A stretch of 7,701 nucleotides of DNA from assembly GCA_937941745.1 (NCBI GenBank), contig CALDGV010000623.1, positions 1 to 7,701 of the forward strand. Direction: 5' to 3'. The notes under the pieces were generated by a model. The model was not told the DNA's origin. It ran no database searches and was given only the letters and a program-made list of their open reading frames with translations. Within the stretch, counting starts at the first letter, position 1. Every line of letters starts with the position of its first letter. The translations under genes and the position numbers were made by a program. Source of the DNA: an uncultured Prosthecobacter sp. (GTDB lineage: Bacteria > Verrucomicrobiota > Verrucomicrobiia > Verrucomicrobiales > Verrucomicrobiaceae). Shown one piece after another: positions 7,640-7,701 of the stretch.

Positions 7640-7701
7640 TCAACCGCGGAAGACCATGGCGGGCTCCAGGCGGGCGACGCGCCAGATGCCGAGGAGGGCG
7701 G
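7640..7701 (-). CDS. C-terminal end of a probable FtsX/DevC-type ABC permease (partial)
   Basis: On the minus strand one frame runs from the window edge to a TGA at 7642-7640 and reads ALLGIWRVARLEPAMVFRG. An Arg-(Leu/Val)-(Asp/Glu)-Pro-Ala-x-x-(Phe/Leu)-Arg tail directly after the last membrane helix is typical of FtsX/MacB/DevC-type permeases, and ALLGIWRVARL fits the end of that helix and its cytoplasmic exit. The partner ATPase of exactly this transporter type lies next on the same strand, which supports the call. Only 19 residues are visible, so the identification rests on the tail motif plus context. The gap to the ATPase is unusually long for such a pair and is occupied by repeats. Confidence 0.6.
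   Translation of the reverse strand, partial: ALLGIWRVARLEPAMVFRG

Noticed and set aside
7332..7643. Minus-strand frame with a 14-residue repeat (GHWRVGESPRGLND) and a TTG start
   Set aside because: 42 bp is 14 codons, so any open frame in the array stays open and gives a repeat peptide. There is no ribosome site, it begins at the permease stop, and its non-repeat end has no recognisable domain.
7452..7701. Plus-strand frame from ATG 7452 reading MTVIQTSGTLPNSP repeats to the window edge
   Set aside because: Same period effect as the minus-strand frame. The only purine-rich site (AAGGAG) is about 16 bases upstream, too far, and the frame continues antisense through the probable permease end.

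Overview
The window is GC-rich and looks like the chromosome of a Verrucomicrobiota bacterium, possibly Verrucomicrobiaceae such as Prosthecobacter or Verrucomicrobium. The main evidence is a large secreted protein with a beta-propeller and a C-terminal CxxCH cytochrome domain, an architecture characteristic of the Planctomycetota/Verrucomicrobiota (PVC) group. A DUF5722-type protein and several genes without a visible Shine-Dalgarno sequence are compatible with this. The assignment is inferred from protein families only.

Left part, + strand (1-4100). The window opens inside the E2 subunit of 2-oxoglutarate dehydrogenase (sucB). Only the end of its lipoyl domain, a long Ala/Pro linker and the complete catalytic domain are present. 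A stem-loop at 940-972 probably ends this transcript. A PhoH-family ATPase follows (1014-2012). Only 18 bases later comes a secreted 689-residue DUF5722 protein with a predicted glycosidase-like barrel (2031-4100). The last two genes could share a transcript.

Right part, - strand (4116-7701). Read in transcription order, this holds the last residues of a probable FtsX/DevC-type ABC permease (7701-7640), a 320-base gap, an ABC ATPase of the LolD/MacB/DevA type (7319-6546), and the 797-residue PVC-type cytochrome/propeller protein (6509-4116). The order and the 36-base ATPase-cytochrome spacing suggest one operon. It converges on the DUF5722 gene with only 15 bases between the stop codons.

The most unusual non-coding element is in the permease-ATPase gap: five tandem units of exactly 42 bp (7412-7621, the first degenerate). 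The junctions between units carry a perfect ATGACCGTCAT palindrome four times, and units 1-4 each contain a second GGGGA/TCCCC palindrome.

A second notable point is that the E2 linker has no recognisable peripheral subunit-binding domain, so its architecture resembles mammalian DLST rather than E. coli SucB. I found no RNA genes, CRISPR arrays, insertion sequences or defence systems, and nothing that is clearly an undescribed multi-gene system.
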